Positions 1 to 8,816 are shown, counted from the stretch's first letter. The stretch is 64,000 bases of DNA from Tenacibaculum mesophilum (GCF_003867075.1 NZ_CP032544.1:734001-798000), one strand, 5' to 3'. The notes: generated by a model not told the origin, from the sequence alone. Program-made: numbers and translations.

Positions 1-902
1 GTAATTATAGCATTAGGTGTTTTATGAAACCATTTTAAGATAAAATCACGTTCCTTCTTAGTGTTAGTGTTATCTAAATGTGCAATTGGGTACCCAGCTC
101 TTTTAAACGTATCATATACATGCAACGATGTATTAATACCATTGTTAAAAATTAAGGTTTTTGTTCCTTTAGCCCGTTCTTCATAAGCTTGTAAAAGCTT
201 TGAAAGCATATCTGTATTTGTATATAAATCTTCAGATGATTTTACAGTATAATCACCATTAGCCCCTACTTCTAACGAAGTTAAACCTACATTATAAGAA
301 TAAATATTGGCTTTTGCCAAATATTCATTTTGAATTAAAGCCCCAATACTCTCCCCATCAATAAGCTCATCATAATTATCCTTCATAGGAAGCTTAATAT
401 TTGAACTTAAAGGAGTTGCAGTTACACCCAGTATAAAAGACTTATCAAAGAACTTAAATAGTTTAGTAAAAGAATTGTAATGTGCCTCATCAATAATTAC
501 TAAACCTACATCTGAAATATCTAACATATCGTCATTCAAACGATTGTTTAACGTTTCAACCATAGCTACAAAGCAATCAAACTCATTTTGATCGTCTAAA
601 CTTGCTTTACTATCTATAATTTTATTTACAACACCAAACTCTTTAAGCATTTTTGCTGTCTGTTTACACAGCTCTATTCGGTGTGTCATAATCAATACTT
701 TCTTTTGATAATGTTTTAAGTATTGACGTGTAATTTCAGAGAAAATAACGGTCTTTCCTCCTCCTGTAGGTAGTTGATAAAGTAAATGGTAATTTTCGGG
801 GGCATTCTCAAAACTTTTGAAAATTTTGTGCAATGCTTCTTTTTGATAATCGTATAGATTTTTTCCTTTCTTTGGTTGTGAAGTTGCTGTTTCGTTACTC
901 AA
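1..902 (-). CDS. DEAD/DEAH-box superfamily 2 helicase (5' part, runs off the window)
   Basis: This is an ATP-dependent helicase of the SSL2 / type III restriction-like SF2 group. It starts at a TTG codon (900-902); upstream there is no in-frame ATG before a stop at 942-944. About 300 codons are visible, and the C-terminus lies beyond base 1. Reading the minus strand gives an N-terminal Q-like YDYQKEAL stretch, Walker A TGGGKT (about residue 46), motif Ia MTHRIELC, Walker B DEAH, motif III VTATP, and the beginning of the second RecA domain (LIFNNGINTS). Proteins of this type in Bacteroidota are cytoplasmic and of uncertain substrate, and a role in DNA repair or RNA remodelling is only inferred. 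ytxJ lies 71 bases upstream on the same strand and could be cotranscribed. Confidence 0.85.
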   Translation of the reverse strand, partial: MSNETATSQPKKGKNLYDYQKEALHKIFKSFENAPENYHLLYQLPTGGGKTVIFSEITRQYLKHYQKKVLIMTHRIELCKQTAKMLKEFGVVNKIIDSKASLDDQNEFDCFVAMVETLNNRLNDDMLDISDVGLVIIDEAHYNSFTKLFKFFDKSFILGVTATPLSSNIKLPMKDNYDELIDGESIGALIQNEYLAKANIYSYNVGLTSLEVGANGDYTVKSSEDLYTNTDMLSKLLQAYEERAKGTKTLIFNNGINTSLHVYDTFKRAGYPIAHLDNTNTKKERDFILKWFHKTPNAII

Positions 903-973
903 ATCTCTATTAATTTTGAAATACGCAAAAATACGAGGTATTTAAGGAAATCCCATTAAAAATGGCATCTTTT

Positions 974-1366
974 TTAGATTTTTTTCAAATCAATACGAGC
1001 AATATCGTAATGAGAAGCATGCGAAATTACTTCTCCATTTTTAACTACCAACAACTGAGGAGATTGATGTAAAACCTGAAATGTATACCCTATTTCATTA
1101 GAAACATCTCTATAGCTAAGTAAGTCAAGATAATACACTTTAAAATCTTTTAATTCCTCATCAAAACTGTTTACAAAACGTTTAATTACCATACTACTAA
1201 TTCCACACCTTGTTGAGTGTTTAAAAATAGCAATTGGTTGTTTATTCGATAATTCTTTTATTTCCTTTATTTGCTCTACCGATGTTAATGGAGTCCAGTT
1301 AATAAATGACTCTTTTCCTTCTTCATTTTTGTCTTTTCTTCCAAAAATAGTGTTTAATACTCCCAT
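974..1366 (-). CDS. ytxJ: Bacillithiol-system redox-active protein YtxJ
   Basis: This is a 130-residue thioredoxin-fold protein of the YtxJ (DUF2847) family. The family is thought to act as a bacilliredoxin-like or monothiol partner in low-molecular-weight-thiol metabolism in the cytoplasm. The key motif HSTRCGIS (about residues 50-57) carries the single reactive cysteine in the position of the thioredoxin CxxC. The SPQLLVVKNGEVI segment near residue 102 is the usual thioredoxin-fold strand with a cis-Pro. The length matches the family. There is no signal peptide. It faces clpB divergently, and the helicase follows it on the same strand. The fold and family are fairly sure; the biochemical role is known only by analogy with Firmicutes. 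Confidence 0.85.
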   Translation of the reverse strand: MGVLNTIFGRKDKNEEGKESFINWTPLTSVEQIKEIKELSNKQPIAIFKHSTRCGISSMVIKRFVNSFDEELKDFKVYYLDLLSYRDVSNEIGYTFQVLHQSPQLLVVKNGEVISHASHYDIARIDLKKI

Positions 1367-1444
1367 TAAGTTCTTATTTTAATAACATTATTGTTCTTAA
1401 TTATCATCCTACCAGTCAAAAAGTCATAAAAAATTTATTTTTAA

Positions 1445-1457
1445 AGACAAAATGTCT
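1445..1457. promoter_or_regulatory. Inverted repeat upstream of clpB, possible operator
   Basis: AGACA-AAA-TGTCT is a perfect 5-bp inverted repeat with a 3-base spacer, about 65 bases before the chosen clpB start. A weak -7-like box (TGAATTTG, 1486-1493) lies between it and the gene. The repeat sits over the ATG at 1452, which argues against that codon being the start. Binding by a heat-shock regulator is only a guess; short repeats of this kind occur by chance. Confidence 0.25.
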
Positions 1458-1520
1458 CTTGTTTTAAAAAAAAATCAATTGGTATTGAATTTGACTTTTA
1501 TAGAGAAAAATAAAAACGAT

Positions 1521-4124
1521 ATGAATTTTAACAATTATACAATAAAATCACAAGAAACCATACAACAAGCGCAACAATTAGCGCAAAGTTATGGTAACAA
1601 CCTTATAGAAAATGAACACATCTTCAAAGCTTTATTTTTAGTCGACGAAAATGTACTTCCTTTCATTTTAAAGAAACTCAATATAAATGTAACTGTTATA
1701 CAACAAATATTAGATAAGCAATTAGAAAGTTTTTCTAAAGTTACTGGTGCTGACTTAATGCTTTCTCGTGAAGCTAATAAAACATTAAATGAAGCATCTA
1801 TTATTGCTAAGAAAATGAACGATGAATATGTTTCTATTGAGCATTTAATTTTAGCTATTTTTAAATCTAAAAGTCAAATAGCACAAGTTTTAAAAGATCA
1901 AGGTGTTTCAGAAAAAAGTTTAAAAGCAGCAATTGAAGAATTACGCAAAGGAAATCGTGTGACCTCACAAAGTGCCGAAGAAACTTATAATTCTTTAAAT
2001 AAATATGCTAAAAACTTAAATCAGTTAGCACAAGACGGAAAATTAGATCCTGTAATTGGTCGTGATGAAGAAATTAGACGTTTATTACAAATTTTATCAC
2101 GTAGAACTAAAAACAACCCAATTCTAGTTGGGGAGCCTGGTACAGGTAAAACTGCAATAGCTGAAGGTTTAGCACACAGAATCATTCGTGGTGACGTTCC
2201 TGAAAACCTTAAAGAAAAACAAATTTTTTCTTTAGACATGGGAGCACTAATTGCTGGAGCTAAATATAAAGGTGAATTTGAAGAACGTTTAAAATCTGTA
2301 GTAAAAGAAGTAACAAAGTCTGAAGGAGACATCGTATTATTTATTGATGAAATTCACACTTTAGTAGGTGCTGGTGGTGGTCAAGGTGCAATGGATGCTG
2401 CTAATATTTTAAAACCTGCTTTAGCACGTGGAGAATTAAGAGCTATTGGAGCTACTACTCTAGATGAATATCAAAAATACTTTGAAAAAGACAAAGCTTT
2501 AGAACGTCGTTTTCAAAAAGTGATGGTAGATGAACCAGATACAGAAAGTGCTATTTCTATTTTACGTGGTATTAAAGATAAATATGAAACACACCATAAG
2601 GTTCGAATAAAAGACGAAGCCATTATTGGAGCCGTAGAATTATCCCAACGTTATATTACCAATCGTTTTTTACCAGATAAAGCGATTGACTTAATGGATG
2701 AAGCTGCTTCTAAATTACGTATGGAAATCAATTCTAAACCAGAAGAATTAGATGTACTAGATCGTAAAATAATGCAGTTAGAAATTGAAATTGAAGCCAT
2801 TAAACGTGAAAACGATGAAACTAAGTTAAAATCTTTAAATGCCGATTTAGCTAATTTAAAGGAAGAGCGTAATGAAATCAATGCCAAGTGGCAATCTGAA
2901 AAAAGTGTTGTAGATACTATTCAGAACTTAAAAACTGATATAGAAAACTATAAACACGAAGCTGAAAAAGCTGAGCGCAATGGTGATTATGGTAAAGTAG
3001 CTGAATTACGTTATGGTAAAATTAAAGAAGCACAAGAAGAGCTAGATAAACAACAAGATATTTTAGCAAATCAACAAGGAAACTCTTTAATTAAAGAAGA
3101 AGTAACCTATGATGATATTGCTGAAGTTGTAGCTAAATGGACCGGAGTTCCTGTTACTAAAATGTTACAATCTGAGCGTGAGAAGTTGTTAAAACTAGAA
3201 GATGAACTACATAAACGTGTTGTTGGTCAAGAAGAAGCTATTGAAGCAGTTTCTGATGCTGTACGCCGTTCTAGGTCAGGATTACAGAACCCTGACAAAC
3301 CTATTGGTTCTTTCTTGTTCCTGGGAACAACTGGAGTCGGTAAAACTGAGTTAGCCAAAGCTCTTGCTGAATATTTATTTGATGATGAAAATGCCATGAC
3401 ACGTATTGATATGAGTGAATATCAAGAACGACATTCAGTAAGCAGATTGGTTGGTGCACCTCCTGGGTATGTTGGATATGATGAAGGCGGACAACTAACT
3501 GAAGCTGTTAGAAGAAAACCGTATTCAGTTGTATTATTAGATGAGATTGAAAAAGCACATCCTGATACTTTTAATATTTTATTACAAGTACTAGATGAAG
3601 GTAGGTTAACGGATAATAAAGGACGTATTGCTGATTTTAAAAATACCATAATTATTATGACCTCCAATATGGGCAGCCACATTATTCAAGAGAAATTTGA
3701 TAATATGAAGGGAGACATTGATACTACTATAGATTTAGCTAAAACAGAAGTTTTAGGTTTATTAAAACAATCTGTAAGACCTGAATTTTTGAATAGAATT
3801 GACGATATTATCATGTTCACTCCATTATCAGAGAATAATATTAAAGAAATTGTAAAACTACAATTGAATAATGTTAAAAAGATGATTGCGCAACAAAACA
3901 TTATTTTTGACGCTACAGATGAGGCTATCAATTACTTAGCTACAAAGGGATACCAACCTGAGTTTGGCGCGCGTCCTGTAAAACGTGTTATTCAAAAAGA
4001 AGTTTTAAATCAGTTATCTAAAGAAATTTTATCTGGACAAGTAACTACTGATAGTATTATTTTACTAGATGCTTTTGATGATGAGCTGGTATTTAGAAAT
4101 CAATCGGATTTAGTTAATAACTAA
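1521..4124 (+). CDS. clpB: ATP-dependent chaperone ClpB
   Basis: ClpB is a hexameric AAA+ disaggregase that works with DnaK to pull apart stress-aggregated proteins in the cytoplasm. From the ATG at 1521 it has 867 residues, the usual family length. The longer frame from 1452 adds 23 unrelated residues and overlaps an inverted repeat, so 1521 is preferred; MNFNNYT is a typical Bacteroidota ClpB start. Domains in order: Clp-N repeats (about 1-150), AAA-1 with Walker A GEPGTGKT (204-211) and Walker B LFIDE, the coiled-coil M domain (about 390-510), AAA-2 with Walker A GTTGVGKT (602-609), and the C-terminal D2-small domain. All catalytic motifs are intact. It is followed by a strong terminator and so is probably monocistronic. 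Confidence 0.97.
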   Translation: MNFNNYTIKSQETIQQAQQLAQSYGNNLIENEHIFKALFLVDENVLPFILKKLNINVTVIQQILDKQLESFSKVTGADLMLSREANKTLNEASIIAKKMNDEYVSIEHLILAIFKSKSQIAQVLKDQGVSEKSLKAAIEELRKGNRVTSQSAEETYNSLNKYAKNLNQLAQDGKLDPVIGRDEEIRRLLQILSRRTKNNPILVGEPGTGKTAIAEGLAHRIIRGDVPENLKEKQIFSLDMGALIAGAKYKGEFEERLKSVVKEVTKSEGDIVLFIDEIHTLVGAGGGQGAMDAANILKPALARGELRAIGATTLDEYQKYFEKDKALERRFQKVMVDEPDTESAISILRGIKDKYETHHKVRIKDEAIIGAVELSQRYITNRFLPDKAIDLMDEAASKLRMEINSKPEELDVLDRKIMQLEIEIEAIKRENDETKLKSLNADLANLKEERNEINAKWQSEKSVVDTIQNLKTDIENYKHEAEKAERNGDYGKVAELRYGKIKEAQEELDKQQDILANQQGNSLIKEEVTYDDIAEVVAKWTGVPVTKMLQSEREKLLKLEDELHKRVVGQEEAIEAVSDAVRRSRSGLQNPDKPIGSFLFLGTTGVGKTELAKALAEYLFDDENAMTRIDMSEYQERHSVSRLVGAPPGYVGYDEGGQLTEAVRRKPYSVVLLDEIEKAHPDTFNILLQVLDEGRLTDNKGRIADFKNTIIIMTSNMGSHIIQEKFDNMKGDIDTTIDLAKTEVLGLLKQSVRPEFLNRIDDIIMFTPLSENNIKEIVKLQLNNVKKMIAQQNIIFDATDEAINYLATKGYQPEFGARPVKRVIQKEVLNQLSKEILSGQVTTDSIILLDAFDDELVFRNQSDLVNN

Positions 4125-4139
4125 TTTTGAATAAAAAAA

Positions 4140-4164
4140 GGGAGTTAAAAACTCCCTTTTTTTT
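4140..4164. terminator. Bidirectional intrinsic terminator after clpB
   Basis: GGGAGT / TAAAA loop / ACTCCC is followed by eight T and preceded by seven A, so it can stop transcription from both sides. The stop codon of the minus-strand lipoprotein gene (4163-4165) lies at the edge of the T run. Confidence 0.9.
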
Positions 4165-4885
4165 AATTTACTACAATATTATTTAGTACGATTTCAGAAA
4201 CTTTTTTTAGTTTACCTTCTTCATAAAGTTTATCAATAATATAAAAGTCAATACCATCTTTTAAAGGTTTATAGTTATTATAATCAACAAAACGAATTCC
4301 GTTTATTATTTTTTCCTCTTTTATATCTCTAAAACGTACTCCTCCTCCATTTGTATGATATTTATACGCTAAATAATCTAGTTGAAAGTTATCTTTAGCA
4401 AACCAATATATAAATACATCATCAAAATCATCTCCTCCACCTTCTTCTGAAAATGTTATTCTAATTTTATAATACTCTTTTCCTTTAACTTTAACTGATT
4501 CTAATAGCTTTTTTTGAACAGCTTTATCATTCAATCCAAAAGGTAAAACTGAAAAATAGTGAACTGAGTTTACAGAGTTTCTATAACGATTTTCATCTTT
4601 TTCCGTTAGCTCAACTAAGCTATCATTTACAAAACGCTCAAAATTGTCATTTGACAACACATCTTTTATTCTTACCGAGTCATTTTTTATAGTTCTAACT
4701 AATTTAAAAGCACCGTTATTTCTAACTGCTTTATAATTATTTTTTCTGAAATCAAAGGAAATTGTAGCATCTCCAATTTCGTTCAACCTAGAGTATGCTA
4801 TTGACTTATCAATTATTTCTTGGGCAGTAAATTTTGGTTTACAAGAAACTATTGATAAAAATAATAAAATGTATAAATATCTCAT
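4163..4885 (-). CDS. Lipoprotein resembling the DUF6503 family
   Basis: This is a 240-residue predicted lipoprotein: a short hydrophobic signal followed by lipobox SIVSC (Cys about residue 16), so it is probably anchored in the inner or outer membrane facing the periplasm. The IIDKSIAYS... ISFDFR pattern after the lipobox resembles DUF6503, a Bacteroidota family of unknown function that is sometimes misannotated. The rest is beta-rich with many charged residues, like LolA-type beta-sheet folds, but that is an impression only. It has its own promoter-like box 30 bases upstream and a shared terminator, so it looks monocistronic. No function can be assigned. Confidence 0.75.
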   Translation of the reverse strand: MRYLYILLFLSIVSCKPKFTAQEIIDKSIAYSRLNEIGDATISFDFRKNNYKAVRNNGAFKLVRTIKNDSVRIKDVLSNDNFERFVNDSLVELTEKDENRYRNSVNSVHYFSVLPFGLNDKAVQKKLLESVKVKGKEYYKIRITFSEEGGGDDFDDVFIYWFAKDNFQLDYLAYKYHTNGGGVRFRDIKEEKIINGIRFVDYNNYKPLKDGIDFYIIDKLYEEGKLKKVSEIVLNNIVVN

Positions 4886-4920
4886 AAAATGTTGTTTATT
4901 TTAGTCATTATAATTATAAA

Positions 4921-4928
4921 CAAATTTA
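4921..4928 (-). promoter_or_regulatory. Bacteroidota -7 box (TAAATTTG)
   Basis: On the minus strand TAAATTTG matches TAnnTTTG exactly, 35 bases before the lipoprotein start at 4885. Confidence 0.55.
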
Positions 4929-4960
4929 CAAGTATTCATTAATTTTACTTGTTAAGTTTA

Positions 4961-4992
4961 ACATAAAAAAAGAGCTACAATTAAGTAGCTCT
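4961..4992 (-). terminator. Terminator of the OmpW gene
   Basis: An AGAGCTAC / GTAGCTCT stem (4971-4978 with 4985-4992) has a six-base loop. On the minus strand it is followed by a run of six T (plus-strand A at 4965-4970). It lies 25 bases after the OmpW stop. Confidence 0.85.
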
Positions 4993-5017
4993 ATAAAAGG
5001 AATTAAAATTTATTGGT

Positions 5018-5653
5018 TTAAAACCTCATACCTACTCCAAAACCAATAAGTAACGGGTTTATGTCTACTTCTGCTGGTACTGTCGCTACACCTGCATTTA
5101 CAGAAACATCTGTACTTAATCCTATATATTTTGCATCTACGTTTAAAAACCAAGTATCGTCTAAATCGTAATCAAAACCTAACTGAAGTGCATACCCAAA
5201 ACTATTTTCATAATCTACATCAACCACTGCTCCTGGATTAGCATCGTAAAAAATAGTATAGTTAACACCTGCCCCAACATAAGGTTTAAAATCACTTATA
5301 TTAAAATGGTATTGTAGCGTTAATGTTGGAGGTAATAACCAAACATCACCTAAATTAACATTTCCCAAGGCTGTGTTTACTGCTTTTACATCGTGATTAG
5401 TTGTTCCTAAAATTAATTCAGCTGCTATATTTTGAGTAAAATAGTAAGTAAAGTCTAATTCTGGAATAAAATTTTTACCTATTTCAACATCTCCTCCAAT
5501 AGTACCAATTGTTGCAGATTCATTTGGTAAAACACTTACCCATCTAAAACGAGCTTGCCATTTTTTAAAATCATTTGTCTTAGCATTTTCTTGAGCATTT
5601 ACATTACTAAAAAACAATGTTCCTAATACAATACTTAATATAATTTTTTTCAT
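5018..5653 (-). CDS. OmpW family outer membrane protein
   Basis: This 211-residue protein has a signal peptide (MKKIILSIVLGTLFFSNVNA) and is predicted to form the eight-stranded OmpW-type beta barrel. Family hallmarks are seen: ELDFTYYFTQNIAAEL, LPPTLTLQYHF, KPYVGAGVNYTIFY, FGYALQLGFDYDL, and the terminal aromatic GVGMRF. OmpW proteins are small outer-membrane channels with a hydrophobic groove, linked to uptake of hydrophobic compounds and stress resistance. A -7 box lies 22 bases upstream and a terminator directly downstream, so it is a single-gene unit. Confidence 0.92.
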   Translation of the reverse strand: MKKIILSIVLGTLFFSNVNAQENAKTNDFKKWQARFRWVSVLPNESATIGTIGGDVEIGKNFIPELDFTYYFTQNIAAELILGTTNHDVKAVNTALGNVNLGDVWLLPPTLTLQYHFNISDFKPYVGAGVNYTIFYDANPGAVVDVDYENSFGYALQLGFDYDLDDTWFLNVDAKYIGLSTDVSVNAGVATVPAEVDINPLLIGFGVGMRF

Positions 5654-5675
5654 GATTATAAGTTTTAATTTTGAG

Positions 5676-5683
5676 CAAAATTA
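5676..5683 (-). promoter_or_regulatory. Bacteroidota -7 box (TAATTTTG) of the OmpW gene
   Basis: The minus strand reads TAATTTTG, a perfect TAnnTTTG, 22 bases before the OmpW start codon. Confidence 0.6.
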
Positions 5684-5756
5684 CACTCCACACTTCCCTA
5701 AAAACATGACTTAAATCATAGCTTAATAATTTTATTTAACAACTTAAAATTATAGT

Positions 5757-5764
5757 TATATTTG
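5757..5764 (+). promoter_or_regulatory. Bacteroidota -7 box (TATATTTG) of smpB
   Basis: This is a perfect TAnnTTTG. Its last base is the G of the in-frame GTG at 5764, so that GTG cannot be the start of the normal transcript. This supports the ATG at 5776 and implies a leader of only a few bases. Confidence 0.65.
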
Positions 5765-5775
5765 TGTTTTATTTT

Positions 5776-6234
5776 ATGCAAAAAAAAATTAACATACAGA
5801 ATAAAAAGGCTCGTTTTGAATACGAGATACTTGATAAATACACAGCAGGAATTCAGCTCACAGGTACTGAAATAAAATCAATACGACAAAGCAAAGCTCG
5901 AATTACTGAGAGCTTTTGCGAGTTTAACGATAAAGGAGAGCTTTTTGTTGTAAATATGTACATCGAAGAGTATGCCTTTGGGCATCATTACAACCATAAT
6001 CCCAAAAGTGAGCGCCGTTTACTACTTAATAAACGTGAATTAAAAAAACTTGAAAAGGAAGTTGAAGCTAAAGGTAATACAATTGTTCCTTTGCGTTTAT
6101 TCATTAACGAAAGTGGTTGGGCTAAATTAGATATTGCTCTAGCTAAAGGAAAGAAAATCCATGATAAAAGACAAAATATTAAAGATCGTGATAATAAACG
6201 TGATTTAGCCAGAATAAAAAAGGCTTTTAACTAA
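5776..6234 (+). CDS. smpB: SsrA-binding protein SmpB
   Basis: SmpB binds tmRNA and brings it to stalled ribosomes for trans-translation. From the ATG at 5776 it has 152 residues, the usual size. A GTG at 5764 would add four residues but overlaps the -7 promoter box. Family features seen: NKKARFEYEIL, the oligonucleotide-binding barrel with LTGTEIKSIRQ, a HHYNHNPKSERRLLL loop, and the basic C-terminal tail KKIHDKRQNIKDRDNKRD that enters the mRNA channel. The UbiA-like gene begins directly after the stop codon (no gap), so the two are probably cotranscribed. No tmRNA gene was seen in the window. Confidence 0.97.
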   Translation: MQKKINIQNKKARFEYEILDKYTAGIQLTGTEIKSIRQSKARITESFCEFNDKGELFVVNMYIEEYAFGHHYNHNPKSERRLLLNKRELKKLEKEVEAKGNTIVPLRLFINESGWAKLDIALAKGKKIHDKRQNIKDRDNKRDLARIKKAFN

Positions 6235-7131
6235 ATGAATGATACTTTCTTAAATATCATACAGTGGAAAAAAATTATATATTTTATTTTTATTTTATTT
6301 CTATTTAAGTATTCTTTTTTATATGGTTATGGTTTTGAAACAACTCTCTCTTTTTTTGATCTTGGTTTACTATCTATTTCAAGTGCTTTCTTATTAGCTT
6401 CTGGTTACTTAACTAGCTTTTTTTTTAGAAACAAACAAAAAAAAACCAGACTCCCTTTAAATAAGATAAAAAAAGTATCTATTTTATTAATGATATTTGG
6501 AATTTTAGTAGGCTTAATTGTATCACTAAAGGTAAATAAAATATGGTATGGTCTTATTTTTATAATTTGTCCAATAGTTGTACACCTATATTCAAAAAAC
6601 AATATCCAGAAAACCTTTTTTAGTAACATTGTTACTTCTTTTTTAAAACCTTTTGCCTTACTTATGCTTTGGTGGTTTGATTTCCCATTAAACTTATCTA
6701 TAGAACAATGGGAATTATTTTATAACCTCCAGTTGATAACCATAGGTTACGTAATTATTTCTTTTCTTAGCAATATGGTCATAGAAATAATTATTGATAT
6801 TATTAACGTAAACCATGACAATATAAATAAACAAAATACCCTACCTGTTTTACTTGGTAGAAAAAGGGCTAAAGATATTGCCTTGATGCTTTCGTTTATA
6901 GCTTGTTTATTTGTGTTTTCTGTTGCTGTTGCCTTTTTAAAAAATAAATTTATTTTTTCAACTATTATGCTGCTAGGAATACTCCCTGAACTATATTTTA
7001 TATATAAACTAATGTTAGCTTCAGAAAGCAAAGACTATAATAATTTATTAAAAATAAGCTATATAAGTTTTTTTCTTGCTCTTTTAAGTGTTCCTACTAT
7101 ATCTTATTATATTAAATATGTTATCAACTAA
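6235..7131 (+). CDS. UbiA-family prenyltransferase-like membrane protein lacking the first Asp-rich motif
   Basis: This 298-residue protein is very hydrophobic, with about eight to nine membrane segments. Its layout and position before maf match the flavobacterial UbiA-family (geranylgeranylglycerol-phosphate geranylgeranyltransferase-like) genes. The second motif is partly kept around residues 184-204: E184, D188, D195 and the NTLPVLLGRKRA tail. At residues 57-70, where active members carry NDxFDxxxD, it reads SGYLTSFFFRNKQK with no Asp at all. The Mg-pyrophosphate site is therefore incomplete, and the protein is probably inactive as a classical prenyltransferase or has changed role. It starts one base after smpB and overlaps maf by 14 bases. 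Family by pattern is fairly sure; activity is doubtful. Confidence 0.7.
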   Translation: MNDTFLNIIQWKKIIYFIFILFLFKYSFLYGYGFETTLSFFDLGLLSISSAFLLASGYLTSFFFRNKQKKTRLPLNKIKKVSILLMIFGILVGLIVSLKVNKIWYGLIFIICPIVVHLYSKNNIQKTFFSNIVTSFLKPFALLMLWWFDFPLNLSIEQWELFYNLQLITIGYVIISFLSNMVIEIIIDIINVNHDNINKQNTLPVLLGRKRAKDIALMLSFIACLFVFSVAVAFLKNKFIFSTIMLLGILPELYFIYKLMLASESKDYNNLLKISYISFFLALLSVPTISYYIKYVIN

Positions 7132-7699
7132 ATTATCACAGTATTCTATTATTCTTGCCTCAAGCTCTCCGAGAAGACAAGAACTTATTAAAAGCTTAAA
7201 TATTCCTTTTACTGTTAAAATCAAAGATATAGAAGAAATTTATCCTGAGGAATTGCAGCAAACAGAAATAACTGACTTTTTGGCTGATTTAAAAGCTATT
7301 CCTTTTAAAAAAGATTTAAAAGAAAATGAGTTATTAATAACATCAGACACCATTGTATGGATAAATAATGAAGCCTTAGGAAAACCTAAAAATTACAATG
7401 AGGCGTTCCAAATGCTTAAAAAACTATCTAACACTACACATAAAGTTATTACCTCTATATGTATTACTAACAAATTATTTCAAAAAACTGTGAATGACAC
7501 CACTATAGTCAGTTTTAAAGAACTTTTAGACGATGAAATTGATTACTATATAAAAACGTACCAACCGTTTGATAAAGCGGGAGCCTATGGTATTCAAGAA
7601 TGGATTGGTAAAATAGGAATAACAAAAATTGAAGGAAGCTATTTTAATGTTATGGGGTTTCCTGTTCATAAACTTTACAAAGAATTATCAAAATTGTAG
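7118..7699 (+). CDS. maf: Maf-family nucleotide pyrophosphatase
   Basis: Maf proteins hydrolyse dTTP, UTP and modified nucleotides to monophosphates (house-cleaning). From the ATG at 7118 the product has 193 residues, the normal length; the frame can be extended to 7088 but the extra ten residues lie inside the upstream gene. Motifs seen: LASSSPRRQELI at the N-terminus, SDTIVWINNEALGKP in the middle, and the C-terminal GAYGIQEWIG...IEGSYFNVMGFP signature of the YhdE/Maf group. It overlaps the end of the UbiA-like gene by 14 bases, indicating translational coupling. Confidence 0.95.
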   Translation: MLSTKLSQYSIILASSSPRRQELIKSLNIPFTVKIKDIEEIYPEELQQTEITDFLADLKAIPFKKDLKENELLITSDTIVWINNEALGKPKNYNEAFQMLKKLSNTTHKVITSICITNKLFQKTVNDTTIVSFKELLDDEIDYYIKTYQPFDKAGAYGIQEWIGKIGITKIEGSYFNVMGFPVHKLYKELSKL

Positions 7700-7720
7700 C
7701 TTTACATCTATATAAAAGAT

Positions 7721-7728
7721 TATTTTTG
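7721..7728 (+). promoter_or_regulatory. Bacteroidota -7 box (TATTTTTG)
   Basis: A perfect TAnnTTTG lies 25 bases before the transketolase C-half start, just after the maf stop. Confidence 0.55.
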
Positions 7729-7753
7729 ATGCGTATTTACACAACACAAACTG

Positions 7754-8704
7754 ATGAAAAAATATACTTATACTGAAAAAAAAGATACCCGTTCTGGGTT
7801 TGGTGATGGTTTAACAGAATTAGGACAGAGAAACCCTAATGTTGTAGCTTTATGTGCTGATTTAACAGGTTCATTAAAAATGAATGAATTTGCTGAAAAT
7901 CACCCTGAGCGTTTTTATCAAGTAGGAATTGCCGAGGCAAATATGATCGGAATTGCTGCTGGATTAACTATTGGAGGAAAAATTCCTTTTACTGGTACAT
8001 TTGCTAACTTTTCAACTGGTAGAGTTTATGATCAAATTCGTCAATCAGTTGCTTATTCTGATAAGAATGTGAAAATTTGTGCTTCTCACGCAGGGTTAAC
8101 TTTAGGTGAAGACGGAGCGACACACCAAATTTTAGAAGACATTGGATTAATGAAAATGTTACCAGGAATGACTGTTATAAATACTTGTGATTACAGCCAA
8201 ACCAAAGCTGCTACTTTAGCTATTGCAGAACATGAAGGTCCTGTATATTTACGTTTTGGGCGTCCAAAAGTACCAGTATTTATGACCGATCAACCTTTTG
8301 AAATAGGAAAAGCAATTCAACTTACTGAAGGTAATGATGTTACTATTGTTGCTACAGGTCACTTAGTATGGGAAGCTTTACAAGCTGCTGAACAATTAGA
8401 AGTTAAAGGTATTTCTGCTGAAGTAATAAACATTCATACTATTAAGCCATTAGATGAAGAAGCTATCTTAAAATCTGTTGCTAAAACAGGCTGTATAGTT
8501 ACTGCTGAAGAGCATAACAAATATGGAGGCTTAGGAGAAAGTGTAGCACGTTGTTTAGCTACCAACGCCCCTACTCCACAAGAGTTTGTTGCTGTAAACG
8601 ATAGTTTTGGTGAATCTGCTACTCCAGATCAGTTAATGAAAAAATATGGTTTAAATGACGAAGCTATAGTAAAAGCAGTTGAAAAAGTTATTTCTAGAAA
8701 ATAA
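7754..8704 (+). CDS. Transketolase, C-terminal subunit (split enzyme)
   Basis: This is the C-terminal half (316 residues) of a split transketolase: the pyrimidine-binding domain plus the transketolase C-domain. It needs a separate N-terminal, ThDP-diphosphate-binding subunit to be active in the pentose phosphate pathway. Seen: the [11 protein letters not shown] start, the [14 protein letters not shown] helix with the Glu that activates ThDP, the [19 protein letters not shown] loop, and the C-domain [11 protein letters not shown]. The gene has its own promoter box and a strong terminator. The partner subunit is not next to it here; upstream is maf and downstream a PorT-type gene. Confidence 0.93.
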   Translation: MKKYTYTEKKDTRSGFGDGLTELGQRNPNVVALCADLTGSLKMNEFAENHPERFYQVGIAEANMIGIAAGLTIGGKIPFTGTFANFSTGRVYDQIRQSVAYSDKNVKICASHAGLTLGEDGATHQILEDIGLMKMLPGMTVINTCDYSQTKAATLAIAEHEGPVYLRFGRPKVPVFMTDQPFEIGKAIQLTEGNDVTIVATGHLVWEALQAAEQLEVKGISAEVINIHTIKPLDEEAILKSVAKTGCIVTAEEHNKYGGLGESVARCLATNAPTPQEFVAVNDSFGESATPDQLMKKYGLNDEAIVKAVEKVISRK

Positions 8705-8728
8705 AAAACATAAACAACTAAACAATAA

Positions 8729-8767
8729 ATACATCACTTTTAAGGTTTAAAGTGATGTATTTTTTTA
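8729..8767 (+). terminator. Intrinsic terminator after the transketolase gene
   Basis: A perfect 12-bp stem (ATACATCACTTT with AAAGTGATGTAT, 8729-8740 and 8749-8760) has an eight-base loop and is followed by TTTTTTAT. Confidence 0.9.
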
Positions 8768-8816
8768 TATAAAAGTAAATATTTAACTCAATTATAATAG
8801 TGTAAATTAAAAACAA

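Noticed and set aside
1452..1520. Upstream ATG of clpB at 1452
   Set aside because: It adds 23 non-conserved residues and lies in an inverted repeat; the ATG at 1521 gives the family length.
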